Shown here: in pieces, positions 35,730 to 45,930 of the stretch | How the letters are laid out: every line of letters starts with the position of its first letter | Numbering within the stretch: position 1 is the stretch's first letter | Assembly (NCBI GenBank): GCA_963678085.1 | Contig: OY782680.1 | Span: 682,001 to 746,000 of the forward strand | Direction: 5' to 3' | DNA length: 64,000 nucleotides | Source of the DNA: Aliishimia sp963678085 | GTDB taxonomy: Bacteria; Pseudomonadota; Alphaproteobacteria; Rhodobacterales; Rhodobacteraceae | Notes under the pieces: model-generated | Database searches by the model: none | Told to the model about the DNA's origin: nothing | Seen by the model: only the letters and a program-made list of their open reading frames with translations | Program-made: the position numbers and the translations under genes

Positions 35730-38700
35730 ATGAGTGGCTTTTTTTCGAAAATTTTGGGTGGCGGCAAAGAAAACGCAAAAGAAAGCACAAAGTCCCGCCC
35801 AATCCCCGGAGGGATATTGAAACAGGCTCTTCAGGTCTTGGAGGCCTGGGAAAAGGGGCTGGGCGAGCGGGCCAGCGATTTTTTCATGTCCGGCGAGGAC
35901 CGCCCGGTTTTGCTTGCCATCGAAGCGGCGCGAAAGAACCAGTCAAACCTGGACTATAAGTTTGTTCAAGACGCAAAATTTGCCACATTCGTTTTGGCCA
36001 ATATGCTTGGCGGGCATCCTGAAAAACTGGCGCGCCTGGCCGAAATAGGCCTGGCCGAGCATGATACACCGAGCTTGCGCTATCGGTATGCTAAGAATAC
36101 CAAGCTGGATATGCCAGCCGCCATCTTATCTTTGATGGATCTTCTTTCGAATAGTTTCCACTACCGCGCCCATATGAAGCGTGAGAGATACAACCTCACG
36201 GCCACAGATATCCTTGAGGCGACGGGCTTTTTGGGAGGGTCCGGCGCGCATCTGGTGACCTATGAAATGGGTGCCCATCATTATCAGAACTCGGTAAGGA
36301 TCGGCGAGACATATCTTTACGAGCATTTGTTGCAGATCTTGCCAGCCGAGGAGATCATCGCTGGGTTGCAAGCGATCGATGCCGCGCGCCGGGCGGATGC
36401 TATTGAAACTCTGGCGAGCAAGGCGCCAGCGCGTGTGGCCGAGATGTCGGATTACCTGTTTCAAGAGCTGGGCGCAACTTCTGCCAAGCTGCGCGAAGCG
36501 GCGCGCAAAACGATATTGCAGCATTTGAGCCATGGCGAAATTGAGCCCTTGGTGATCGAAAAGCTCAGCGCAGGCAAGGCGGCTTTGCGCAGCGAAGCGG
36601 CCATTTTAGCAGGTGAGATCGGCACGCCCGCTTGTCTAGAGGCGCTAAAGGCGCGCAAAGAGGTTGAAAAAACCGCCGCGATTTTGGGCATCATCGAACA
36701 ATATATGCAAACCAGCGCGCCCGGCCCCGACGCAGAAATCCCCGAGGGCAGCTATCTCGCCGCCGATGGCAGCTTGGTCGAAATCCCACCATTCGTGGCG
36801 CTGCAAGACGATAATGCGCCCGCTCTGGATGAAGAGGACCGCAAAGCCCTGATCGCCCTGCGCGAAGATTTGGACCGCAAATCGCTAGAACGATATCGCG
36901 AAGCCCAAGTGCGCGCAAAGGAACAGGGCAGAAAAGTATACGGGTGGGAAGAACATACCCCGATTTCCAAAAAGATGGACCTGGTTTTTGACTGGTTCAA
37001 CACGGGTATCCTCCCTAAGGGTTTGGACCCAACATCTCGAGACGGCGGAGCAAAGCATTTTGTTAACAGAAGTTGGCCTTGGATCAGTGCGCGCTTCGAC
37101 AAGCTACCGATGAAGCGGCGCATATTGGCTGTCGTCAGTTTCACTGATAACTTTAGGACATTGTTATTTTTCTTTGCGCGTTCAAAATACTATGATCTTT
37201 TGGAAGAGGCTGTCGAAAGCGGTGAAATTGACGCCCGCCATATCATAGATGAGCTACGCAAATTTGCCCTCAAAGTCAGAGAAGACTACGGGCTAGATCG
37301 GCAGTCGGAATCGCCAGATATGAGCGATGCTAAACTGATTGAAGATAACCTCGATTCATATTCCACGCCAAGCCTTCCTGGTCGCGCACTTTTCGGGCTT
37401 TATGCCGAGAACTTAGAGATATTGATTGACGCGCTCCCGCCCAAAACCTCTGCTGCACAGCGCAATACCCGCGCGCTCGAGGCTCTGGCGACATTTCCTA
37501 AATTGCCCGCAGATGCCGTGCAGTCTGTGCTGTTTTGCGCGATTTCAGAGCGCCGCTACCTACGTGAGCTTGCGCAGCCACTGCTGAAAGGCGTGGATGG
37601 GATCAATGCCCGCCTGATCGAGGTTTTGGATGACAAACGCCAGGATGTGCGCGGCCAAGCTGCGCGTTTCTTGGCTGATCGGGGTGCCAAGGAGAGTATC
37701 CCGGCCCTGGTTAAACGCCTGAAGAAAGAGAAATCCGAATCCGCCCGCGCGCATATGATCTCGGCCATTTCGATCATGGGCGGCGATACCAGCCCGTATC
37801 TGGGTCAAAAACCGCTGCTCGCGGAGGCAGAAAAGCTCTCGGCCAAGCTGCCCGGTGCCAAGATGGAGTGGCTACCCGTTGATCAAGCCCCGGCCCTGCG
37901 CTGGAAAGGTGGCGCACCAACACCGCCGCATTTGCTGGATGCTTGGCTGAAACTGGCGATTAAGCTGAAAGACCCGGCGGGCTCGCCGCTCTTTGGGCTC
38001 TACCTGGACCAGCTCGAGCCAGCGGATGTGACCGCCTTCGCCGATTGGTTGCTGGCCGCATGGATCGCATATGACACTTATTCGGGCAATATGGATGAGA
38101 TCCGTAAGAAATGTCGAGCCGAAGCGATTAGTTTCAAAAAGAGCCATTCAGGCAGCAATAACTATTACGACAGGATGTCTGAGGATGAACTGACCGAGCT
38201 CTTTATCCGAAATTACTCCAGCTCCTATCTGAACTCCGGCTCCGATAGCAAAGGCCTGCTCGCACTGGCGCATCGGGGTACGGGCCCTTTGCTGGCGCAG
38301 CGGGTGCAAGCCTATCTCAAAAACCATGGACGCCGGGTCAGTCAGGCGAAATGTCTGGTGCAGCTCCTCGGGGCCATTGGTTCGCCCGAGGCGTTGCAAG
38401 TTCTTGTGGCCACCGCGACCCGGTTCAAACAGCGCACCGTGCGAGAATTGGCCGAGGAGTTGGTCGCCCAAATCGCCGCAGAGCGTGGTTGGAGCGAGGA
38501 TGAGCTGGCAGATCGCTCCGTACCCACAGGGGGCTTCGAGGATGATGGCTCCATGGAATTGCCCGTGGGCGAAGAGCAAAAGCTCTATATCGCGCGGTTG
38601 GGTGAAGATCTGGCAGTCAAATTGTTCAACCCCAGCGGAAAGATGGTCAAAGCCCTGCCCACGGGCAAAGATGAGGCGACAAAGGCCTCCAAGGCCCTGC

Positions 38701-39470
38701 TGTCAGCGGCAAAGAAAACCGTCAAAACCGCCACAAGCCAGCAGGCGGATCGGCTCTATGGCGCCATGGTGGCCGAGCGGCGCTGGAGCCTTTCGGATTG
38801 GCAGACAGATATTCTGGGCCACCCCATCCTGCGACGTTTGGCCGAGCGGGTGATTTGGCTGGGCCTGGATGCTGAGGGCGCAATCGCCACCTCATTGCGC
38901 CCCACCCCCGAGGGCGATATGATTGGGTCAGATGGCGATGATGCGGATCTGGGCACTGTGAGCGCAATCGGCATCGCGCATACATCACATATGAATGAAG
39001 AGGCGCGGCAAGAATGGCTGCAACATTTCGAGGATTTCGAGGTCACACCGCTCTTCATGCAAATTGCGCGGCCCATGCAGCTGCTCAGCGACAAGGATAA
39101 AGAGGCAACCGCTCTGGTTGATCGCAAAGGCTGGCTGATGGACACATTCGCGCTGCGCGGTGCGAGCGCCAAGGCGGGCTTTGAACGTGGACCGGTTGAG
39201 GATGGGGCTGGCTTCAACACCTATATCAAACCCTTCCGCAGTGCGGGTATGACAGCGGTGCTGGAATTCACCGGATCCTATGTGCCCGAAGAACAGCTGC
39301 CTGCGGCGATCATCTGCATAGAGTTTCGCAAAGGGGAGGGGGCCTATGGCAAGACGGTCAAACTCGCCGATGTCCCACCAATCTTGCTGAGCGAGGTTTG
39401 GGCGGATCTGCACCAAATCGCCAAATCCGGGGCCTATGATGCGGAATGGCAAAAGAAGGGGCTGTATTGA
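35730..39470 (+). CDS. HEAT-repeat / DUF4132 protein (first gene of MoxR-VWA operon)
   Basis: A 1246-residue soluble protein. The N-terminal two-thirds is alpha-helical with HEAT-like repeats (for example LREAARKTILQHL, LRSEAAILAGEIG, VRGQAARFLADRG, LRELAQPLL). The C-terminal ~300 residues match DUF4132: GGFEDDGSMELPVGEEQ, AERRWSLSDWQTDILGHP and GDMIGSDGDDADLG. DUF4132 proteins occur with MoxR, VWA and SWIM genes in conflict and RNA-repair loci; their function is unknown. The gene leads a five-gene coupled operon; its stop overlaps the MoxR start (TGATG). Confidence 0.85.
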   Translation: MSGFFSKILGGGKENAKESTKSRPIPGGILKQALQVLEAWEKGLGERASDFFMSGEDRPVLLAIEAARKNQSNLDYKFVQDAKFATFVLANMLGGHPEKLARLAEIGLAEHDTPSLRYRYAKNTKLDMPAAILSLMDLLSNSFHYRAHMKRERYNLTATDILEATGFLGGSGAHLVTYEMGAHHYQNSVRIGETYLYEHLLQILPAEEIIAGLQAIDAARRADAIETLASKAPARVAEMSDYLFQELGATSAKLREAARKTILQHLSHGEIEPLVIEKLSAGKAALRSEAAILAGEIGTPACLEALKARKEVEKTAAILGIIEQYMQTSAPGPDAEIPEGSYLAADGSLVEIPPFVALQDDNAPALDEEDRKALIALREDLDRKSLERYREAQVRAKEQGRKVYGWEEHTPISKKMDLVFDWFNTGILPKGLDPTSRDGGAKHFVNRSWPWISARFDKLPMKRRILAVVSFTDNFRTLLFFFARSKYYDLLEEAVESGEIDARHIIDELRKFALKVREDYGLDRQSESPDMSDAKLIEDNLDSYSTPSLPGRALFGLYAENLEILIDALPPKTSAAQRNTRALEALATFPKLPADAVQSVLFCAISERRYLRELAQPLLKGVDGINARLIEVLDDKRQDVRGQAARFLADRGAKESIPALVKRLKKEKSESARAHMISAISIMGGDTSPYLGQKPLLAEAEKLSAKLPGAKMEWLPVDQAPALRWKGGAPTPPHLLDAWLKLAIKLKDPAGSPLFGLYLDQLEPADVTAFADWLLAAWIAYDTYSGNMDEIRKKCRAEAISFKKSHSGSNNYYDRMSEDELTELFIRNYSSSYLNSGSDSKGLLALAHRGTGPLLAQRVQAYLKNHGRRVSQAKCLVQLLGAIGSPEALQVLVATATRFKQRTVRELAEELVAQIAAERGWSEDELADRSVPTGGFEDDGSMELPVGEEQKLYIARLGEDLAVKLFNPSGKMVKALPTGKDEATKASKALLSAAKKTVKTATSQQADRLYGAMVAERRWSLSDWQTDILGHPILRRLAERVIWLGLDAEGAIATSLRPTPEGDMIGSDGDDADLGTVSAIGIAHTSHMNEEARQEWLQHFEDFEVTPLFMQIARPMQLLSDKDKEATALVDRKGWLMDTFALRGASAKAGFERGPVEDGAGFNTYIKPFRSAGMTAVLEFTGSYVPEEQLPAAIICIEFRKGEGAYGKTVKLADVPPILLSEVWADLHQIAKSGAYDAEWQKKGLY

Positions 39471-40567
39471 TGTCAGAGCAATTGCGTCGCTCCGCCGAGC
39501 AGATCTATGCCGATCAGTTAGAGCGCCTTGCCGGCGACAAGGGACCGCGCCCGCCCGGCTGGAAGCTGAGCCCAGATGCGGTGCGCCGCTTTATCATTGG
39601 TGATCCGGCTTTGGATATCGCGCCCAAATTCGTCGGCGATGATACTTTGGTGGATCGCGCGATTGTCTCTCTCATGGGGCGGCAGGGCCTTATGCTGGTG
39701 GGCGAGCCGGGCACTGCGAAATCGCTGCTCTCGGAATTGCTCGCGGCGGCGATCTCGGGCAAATCCACCGCTGTGATCCAAGGCAGCGCTGGGATTATCG
39801 AGGATCACCTGCGCTATAGCTGGAATTATGCCCTGCTTTTGGCCGAAGGACCGTCCGAGCGCGCCATGGTGCCCTCGCCCGTGATGAGCGCCATGCGTCA
39901 AGGCCATATTGTTCGCATCGAAGAAATCACCCGCTGCGCTGCTGAGGTGCAAGATGTGCTGATTTCCCTTATGTCGGAAAAAACCATCGCTGTGCCAGAG
40001 ATCGGCAGCGATTATGAGCTGCGCGCCGTTTCGGGCTTTAACGTGATTGCCACCGCCAACCTGCGTGATCGCGGCGTGCATGATATGTCATCAGCTTTGA
40101 AGCGCCGGTTTAACTTTGAAACCGTCCTGCCGATTGCCGATGCGGCCTATGAAAAAGATCTGGTGGCGCGCCAAGTCAAAGACCGCATGGCCGAACATCC
40201 TGGTGCGAAGCTGCCTGAGGCTGATGTGATTGACCTGCTCGTGACCGTGTTCCGTGATCTGCGTCAAGGCAAGCTGGCCGATGGCACCACAGTGAATGCG
40301 CCCAAAGCGGTGATGTCTACCGCCGAAAGCGTGAATGTTGCCCATGCTGCCACGTTGGATGCCGCCTATCTGGACACAGGTCCGGTTTCGGGGCGTCATC
40401 TGGCGCGCCAGCTCCAGGGTGTTGTGTTCAAGGATGACCCCGAAGATGCGCGAAAATTGGCAACCTATGTGGATGTGGTTGCGCGGGATCGCGCGCGGGG
40501 CAATCGTCTTTGGGCGGATTTCTACAAAGCGGCCCAAGCGGCGTTGAGCGCGCAGGATGCAAAGTGA
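39470..40567 (+). CDS. MoxR-type AAA+ ATPase
   Basis: A 365-residue AAA+ protein: Walker A GEPGTAKSLLSE, Walker B HIVRIEEITRCA, sensor-1 VIATANLRDRG and an Arg-finger region ALKRRFNFETV, followed by a lid domain. MoxR ATPases act as chaperones with VWA partners, remodelling metal-containing or multi-subunit targets. ATG at 39470 overlaps the upstream stop, and its 3' end overlaps the DUF5682 gene by 11 bp. The VWA partner is two genes downstream. Confidence 0.93.
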   Translation: MSEQLRRSAEQIYADQLERLAGDKGPRPPGWKLSPDAVRRFIIGDPALDIAPKFVGDDTLVDRAIVSLMGRQGLMLVGEPGTAKSLLSELLAAAISGKSTAVIQGSAGIIEDHLRYSWNYALLLAEGPSERAMVPSPVMSAMRQGHIVRIEEITRCAAEVQDVLISLMSEKTIAVPEIGSDYELRAVSGFNVIATANLRDRGVHDMSSALKRRFNFETVLPIADAAYEKDLVARQVKDRMAEHPGAKLPEADVIDLLVTVFRDLRQGKLADGTTVNAPKAVMSTAESVNVAHAATLDAAYLDTGPVSGRHLARQLQGVVFKDDPEDARKLATYVDVVARDRARGNRLWADFYKAAQAALSAQDAK

Positions 40568-42914
40568 CAGCTCTCTGATTACGCGTGCTGGGTCCGAGGC
40601 CGCTCTGTTTCAGGGCGATCTGCTCTTTGTGCCCATTCGCCATCACTCGCCCGCCTGTGCCTGGGCCACGCAGCAAGCCATCCGCGCCCATAAGCCTGAC
40701 GTGGTTCTGATTGAGGGGCCGCTGGATCTGGCCCATCACTTGGATCTGTTGGGCGAGCCGGATCTGCAATTGCCCCTTGCCATTGCCGCTTTGGGGCCGA
40801 CGCCCCCATCGGGCGGGGCGCGCGCGGTCAGCTATTACCCGTTCTCAGAACATGCGCCGGAATGGGTGGCGATTATGGAGGCGCGGGCCATAGGGGCTGA
40901 AATCCGCTTTATTGATATGCCCATTGGCGCGCGCATGGCTGAGCCCGATCAGGCCCCGCAGATCCAATCAGAAATGCCCTTTCACACCGCAGACTTCGTG
41001 CGCCAGACCTGCAAGGCGCTGCGCGTGCGCGATGGGGACGAGCTGTGGGATCATTTGTTTGAAGCGCGGCTGGGGCAGGAGGATTGGCGTGGGCTCTTGG
41101 CGGATATCTATGCCTATTGCTTAGCCCTGCGCGCCAGCACCGCGCCTGAGATTATGGAGGCGGATCAAACCCTTGCGCGCGAAGCGGTTATGCGCGGCGT
41201 CTTAAGCGAGATGGCGGGAAAGTGCGTTGTGGTGATCACTGGCGGGTTTCACACGCCCGCGCTTATCTCGCCGGGTGAGACCTCCGCTCCCAAATCCAAA
41301 CCGCTGCAAGACAGTTATCTGATTGCCTATGGCGAAGAGGCACTGGATGCGCTTTCGGGCTATCGTGCGGGGCTGCGCTATCCTGGCTGGTACACAGGCG
41401 CGTGGCGCGCGGCCCAAGCCGCAAATGGTCCACCGGATTGGCAGGCCTTGGCGCTCGAGACGACAATGGGCTTTGCCGCCGCCAGTGCTGCGCAAGATCG
41501 GCGCGTGGCCTTGCCGCAACTGGTTGAAATGACAAGCATGGCCGAGGGGCTGGCACGGCTGCGCGGGCGCGAGGCGATCTTGCTGCATGATCTGTTTGAT
41601 GCCATGCGCGCGGCCTTGATCAAGGGCGAGGCAGGACCGGGCGAGCCGTTCAGCGAACATATGCATGCCCATCTGCGGGGCACCGCCTTGGGGCACGCGC
41701 CCAAAGCAGCGGGCCTGCCGCCCATCATTGACGATGCTCGCACCCGCGCCGGGGCCCATCGCGTTGATATGAGTTCCTCTGAGCGGCGGGCCAAAAAACT
41801 CGATATTCGCCGCAAACCCCGCCACCGTGCCGCCTCGCATTTCTTTTACCAAATGTCCCTCTTGGATGCAGGCTTGGGCGAAATTACATCTGGCCCGGAT
41901 TTCTTGACCGGGCATCGGGTGGATCTGCTGTTTGAAGAATGGATGATCGGCTGGTCGCCCTTTGTCGAAGGTCAGTTAATCAAGGTTGCCGGGCTTGGCC
42001 AAACCGTTCCCAGTGCCGCCGGGCATAAGCTGCAACAGCGCATTGACGAGGCGCGAGAGGCCGGGCAAGGCGCAGCGCTTGACCCTTGGCTTGATCTGGT
42101 CCTGACGGGGTTGCGGGCCGGGCTGGGGGCGATGATCCCCGAGCTGGTGCAGGGGTTTGCCGAGGCCGTTTCGCACTCCCCCGACTTTGAAGGGCTCGCG
42201 CAATGTTTGCTGCGCCTCTCGTCGGTTTCCCAGCCGGGCGATCCGCTTTATGACCCAGAGGCGCCTGACCTTGGCGCTATCGCCGTGCGCGCCTTTGAGC
42301 GCATGCTGGAATTGTTGCCAGACTTGCATGAGACACCGGAAGAGGATTTGCCGTCTCGCATCTCTGCCCTGCGTGTGGCGGCTGGTGTGCTCTTTGGCCC
42401 GGCTGCGGCGCGGTTTGATCGCCCGCGCTTTGATATGGCGCTTGCCCGCATCCTGGAAAGTGAGGCCTGCCCGCCCCTTTTGAGCGGTGCTGTGATGGGG
42501 CTGCTGGTCAATGCGGGGCTGAAATCCGAGCCTGAGTTGGCCCGTTTGATCTCTGGCACCCTTCAAAGCGTCGGGGGCGAGCCGCAAGAGCGTATCGCCG
42601 CATTGCGCGGGGTTCTCATGACCGCCCCCGCATTGCTCTGGAGCGCGGGCGAGGTTCTGAAAGCCGCCAATTCTGCCATCATGGCCCTGCCCGAAGAGGG
42701 GTTTGTTGAACTTCTACCAGATCTGCGGCGCGAATTTACCGGGCTGAACCCGCATGAAACCGACCGGCTCGCGCAAGAGGTCGTGGGCGTGATTGGCGGT
42801 AGCGCCGGGGAATTGACCGTGCAATCAGCTCTCACCCAAACTGACTTAGCGCGCGGACTTGCTTTGGATGCAGATATTTTGCGCATTTTGCAAGCAGATG
42901 GGGTGCTGACATGA
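40557..42914 (+). CDS. DUF5682 protein of MoxR-VWA system
   Basis: A 785-residue protein with an N-terminal block typical of DUF5682: VPIRHHSPACAWATQQAI, VVLIEGPLDLAHHL, FIDMPIGARM and VVVITGGFHTPAL. The N-terminal part resembles the EreA/TraB-like hydrolase fold with conserved His and Glu, so an enzymatic role is possible; the remaining helical region may be a scaffold. Function unknown. It overlaps both neighbours (MoxR by 11 bp, VWA by 4 bp). Confidence 0.85.
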   Translation: MQSDSSLITRAGSEAALFQGDLLFVPIRHHSPACAWATQQAIRAHKPDVVLIEGPLDLAHHLDLLGEPDLQLPLAIAALGPTPPSGGARAVSYYPFSEHAPEWVAIMEARAIGAEIRFIDMPIGARMAEPDQAPQIQSEMPFHTADFVRQTCKALRVRDGDELWDHLFEARLGQEDWRGLLADIYAYCLALRASTAPEIMEADQTLAREAVMRGVLSEMAGKCVVVITGGFHTPALISPGETSAPKSKPLQDSYLIAYGEEALDALSGYRAGLRYPGWYTGAWRAAQAANGPPDWQALALETTMGFAAASAAQDRRVALPQLVEMTSMAEGLARLRGREAILLHDLFDAMRAALIKGEAGPGEPFSEHMHAHLRGTALGHAPKAAGLPPIIDDARTRAGAHRVDMSSSERRAKKLDIRRKPRHRAASHFFYQMSLLDAGLGEITSGPDFLTGHRVDLLFEEWMIGWSPFVEGQLIKVAGLGQTVPSAAGHKLQQRIDEAREAGQGAALDPWLDLVLTGLRAGLGAMIPELVQGFAEAVSHSPDFEGLAQCLLRLSSVSQPGDPLYDPEAPDLGAIAVRAFERMLELLPDLHETPEEDLPSRISALRVAAGVLFGPAAARFDRPRFDMALARILESEACPPLLSGAVMGLLVNAGLKSEPELARLISGTLQSVGGEPQERIAALRGVLMTAPALLWSAGEVLKAANSAIMALPEEGFVELLPDLRREFTGLNPHETDRLAQEVVGVIGGSAGELTVQSALTQTDLARGLALDADILRILQADGVLT

Positions 42915-44035
42915 ACCGAGATGCCAATGCCCGCTGGCGGCTGTTGCTGGGGCGCTATTCTGAAAAGCAATTGGGTGACTGCCTGTCGCGCGTAGATGGT
43001 CAACGTGATGCAGCCTTGGATTACCTTTATGCACGCGAATATCAACGCCGCGGGATCAAGCAAAGCAAACAGCCCAAAGGGGCCAGTCTTGACCCGTCGC
43101 AAATCAAGGCGCTGGATTGGCTGTCACGGGTCGAAACCCTGTTTCCCAAAGCGGTCAGTGAGCGGCTGAAAACCGATGCGCTTGATCGCTACCAGCTATC
43201 TGACTTGCTGAAAGATCCGCGTGTGCTTGAGGATATGCAGCCCTCACCCGCTTTGCTGCGCACCGTGCTGAGCTTTCGCGATCGGGCCGATCCCGCCTTG
43301 CAAGCTGAAATCCGGCGCATTGCCCAGGGTATCATCGAGGCTTTGCTGGACCGGCTGAAAACCGCAATGCAGCGGGCCATGTCTGGGCGGCGCAATCGTC
43401 ATCAACGCAGCCCCATGCCGTCGAGTGCGAATTTTGATGCCCGTGCCAGCATCCGCATGAACCTGCATCAATGGGACGCCGAGAAAAACCGCATCCTTGC
43501 TGACAGGCTAAGATTTATGTCCCGCCAGAAACGGCATTTGGATTGGACCATTGTTCTGTGCGTGGACCAGTCCGGCTCGATGAGTGATAGCTTGATTTTT
43601 TCGGCCCTTATGGCGGCGGTTCTGACCGGGCTTCCCGGCGTGCAGGTCAAGATGGTGCTGTTTGACACCTCGGTTGTGGATGTCAGCGGCGAGTTGGATG
43701 ATCCCCTGTCATTGCTTCTCTCGGTTCAACTGGGCGGGGGCACGGATATTGGCAAGGCGGTCAGCTATTGCGAAGATCTGATCCAAACGCCCACCCGCAC
43801 CGTTTTTGCCCTGGTCTCTGACTTTTACGAGGGTGGCTCACCGCGACGCCTGCTGGCCGCGATTGCGCGTATGGCAGAAGCACGGGTGCGCCTTGCGGGG
43901 ATTGCCGCCCTTGATGAGAGCGGGCTTGCAGATTTTGATCGCCGCATGGCCGGGGAGCTTGCCGGGGTCGGTATGAATGTTGCGGCCATGAGTCCCGATG
44001 AATTCGCGGATTGGCTGGCGGAGATCATGGCATGA
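42911..44035 (+). CDS. VWA-domain protein, MoxR partner
   Basis: A 374-residue protein with a helical N-terminus and a C-terminal von Willebrand factor A domain (about residues 205-374). The MIDAS metal site is present: VDQSGSMSDS, a Thr in LGGGTDIGKAV, and an Asp in LVSDFYEGG. Together with the MoxR ATPase it forms the core of MoxR-VWA systems. The start overlaps the DUF5682 stop and the stop overlaps the SWIM start (both ATGA). Confidence 0.92.
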   Translation: MNRDANARWRLLLGRYSEKQLGDCLSRVDGQRDAALDYLYAREYQRRGIKQSKQPKGASLDPSQIKALDWLSRVETLFPKAVSERLKTDALDRYQLSDLLKDPRVLEDMQPSPALLRTVLSFRDRADPALQAEIRRIAQGIIEALLDRLKTAMQRAMSGRRNRHQRSPMPSSANFDARASIRMNLHQWDAEKNRILADRLRFMSRQKRHLDWTIVLCVDQSGSMSDSLIFSALMAAVLTGLPGVQVKMVLFDTSVVDVSGELDDPLSLLLSVQLGGGTDIGKAVSYCEDLIQTPTRTVFALVSDFYEGGSPRRLLAAIARMAEARVRLAGIAALDESGLADFDRRMAGELAGVGMNVAAMSPDEFADWLAEIMA

Positions 44036-45924
44036 GCTTAACAACATTTCTCCAAGCCATGGATGAGGCGGCTTTGCTTGCGGCAGGCTCCAAGGGGCTT
44101 TTGGTGCGTGCCAAGAAAGATATTGAGGCGGGCCGGGTCAGCGAGCTGGAGCCGGGAAAAGTGCAGGTTGGGGATGAGATTGTCATCCTGTCAGACACAT
44201 CGCTTGATGCAGCGAAATGCACCTGCCCGGCCACAGGGATTTGCCGTCATATCCTGGCCTCTGTTTTGTTTCTGCGCAGCGCGGGCGCACAAGAGCAAGA
44301 TGAGGCGCCCGCACAACCGATTAAACCCTTTGCGCTCGATGTCGTCGAAAAGTTCGCGGGCGCAGATTGGCCCCGTGCCCTGGCCCATCTTGATAACGGG
44401 GCGCTTGAGGGCGAGGATGGCTCTGTCACCATAAGTTTTACCGAAACCAAAGAACGGGTGGTGTTCCCCCTCGGGCAAGAGCTAAAGCAAGCGCTTTATA
44501 AGGGACCAAGTGAGAGCCGCCGCCGCATGTGCGTTGCCGCCGCCGCGCTTGTCTGGGCGCAGGCCCACGGCTTTGAAATGCCCGAGAATATCGGCGCTTC
44601 AGAGATTGCCGCCACTCCCGAAACACTGATGGAGGCGAAGAACGCCCTAGAGGCAGCTTCCATTGCCTTGGCCGCCGGGACATTGGAGGCCGCGCGCGAG
44701 CGCTTGTTTTCCGCTGCAATTTCAACGCGCGCAGAAGCTGTGCCGCGCCTAGCGGCAGAAATGCGCGGGCTGGCGCGGCGTATGGACCAAGACGCCCTGC
44801 GCCGTGCAGAGGATACGCCACTCTCGCTGCTTATGGGGCTGGCGCGCAGCTATGCACTGGCCCTTGCGCTTGAGAAAACGCCTTCTGACCCCACATTGGT
44901 TGGAACATTGGCCCGCAGCTTTCAGCCCTCGGGCCCGCGCGAGCTGGGGTTTATAGGGGCGGAGTGGTGGCAAAATCCAAGCGGGGCCAAGGGCTTTACC
45001 GCCGTCTTTGCAGATCTGTCCTCGGGCTCGATGCACCGGGCTGTGCATGCGCGCGCGGCGGGCACGGATCTGAGCTTTCGCCCAGAAGACAGCTGGTTCC
45101 TGCCGCTTTGGACACTCGCGCCGCCGCGCAATATGGGCGCGCGCCGCCTCACCCTGCCTGATGCGACCCTGTCCACTGACGGGGGGCTGGGCCTGTCGCA
45201 AACCGGAAACTGGGCCGAGGGTGAATTTATCCTAGATGATCTGCTGACTTGCGGCGCTGCCACGCGCGATTTTGCACAGCTCAGCACCCGCGCCGAAAGT
45301 CAGATCGGGATCGGTTTGCGGCAACGGGGAACTGAGGCGCTGGCGGTGATCGTGCCGCGGGCTGTGCATCCCGCCTATTATGATGACCATCAGCAAAAAA
45401 CCATTTGGGTTTGGGAGGATGACGATGAAAATGTCGTCTCGCTAACCTGGCCCAGTGATGGAAATGTGGCGCAATTCCTTTCGAACTATACCCGCAAAGC
45501 CAGCGCCGCACTGATTGCCTATCGCCTGGGCGGATCGCAGGCGCGCTTGATTTCGCTCTGGCTTGACAAAGATCCGGCCAGATCTGTGCAGTTCGAGCCG
45601 CTTCCGAAGCTGAGCAAGCTCGAATCCCTGACGGATCGGTTCAAAAACAAAGCGCAAAGCGCCCTGGGTCTGGGCAAATCTCTGAATGCTGAGCAGATTG
45701 ACCCGCTGCGCCGGTTGCTAGATCGCAGCCTGGAAGGCGTTTTAAGCGGCTTGGTCGCCAAACCGGGGCTGCGGGACGATATTCTCCGGCAGCTCAAAGA
45801 GGCGGGCCTGTCCTCTCTGACCCAGCTTAATGAGGCCTGGAAGAGCTCAGGCCAACCCGAAGATGCCTTGCGACTGGGTTATGCGCTGGCCGTTGCCCAG
45901 AGCCGCCTGGAGGAGGTGCAGTAA
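44032..45924 (+). CDS. SWIM zinc-finger protein of MoxR-VWA system
   Basis: A 630-residue protein. The SWIM motif, Cys-x-Cys then Cys-x-His, reads CTCPATGICRHILASV (about residues 63-78) and would bind zinc and possibly nucleic acid. The rest is largely helical with no domain I recognise. Last gene of the operon, ending 7 bp from the convergent rtcR stop. In related loci this protein travels with DUF5682 and VWA genes, so it is part of the same unknown system. Confidence 0.88.
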   Translation: MSLTTFLQAMDEAALLAAGSKGLLVRAKKDIEAGRVSELEPGKVQVGDEIVILSDTSLDAAKCTCPATGICRHILASVLFLRSAGAQEQDEAPAQPIKPFALDVVEKFAGADWPRALAHLDNGALEGEDGSVTISFTETKERVVFPLGQELKQALYKGPSESRRRMCVAAAALVWAQAHGFEMPENIGASEIAATPETLMEAKNALEAASIALAAGTLEAARERLFSAAISTRAEAVPRLAAEMRGLARRMDQDALRRAEDTPLSLLMGLARSYALALALEKTPSDPTLVGTLARSFQPSGPRELGFIGAEWWQNPSGAKGFTAVFADLSSGSMHRAVHARAAGTDLSFRPEDSWFLPLWTLAPPRNMGARRLTLPDATLSTDGGLGLSQTGNWAEGEFILDDLLTCGAATRDFAQLSTRAESQIGIGLRQRGTEALAVIVPRAVHPAYYDDHQQKTIWVWEDDDENVVSLTWPSDGNVAQFLSNYTRKASAALIAYRLGGSQARLISLWLDKDPARSVQFEPLPKLSKLESLTDRFKNKAQSALGLGKSLNAEQIDPLRRLLDRSLEGVLSGLVAKPGLRDDILRQLKEAGLSSLTQLNEAWKSSGQPEDALRLGYALAVAQSRLEEVQ

Positions 45925-45930
45925 TAGGCG

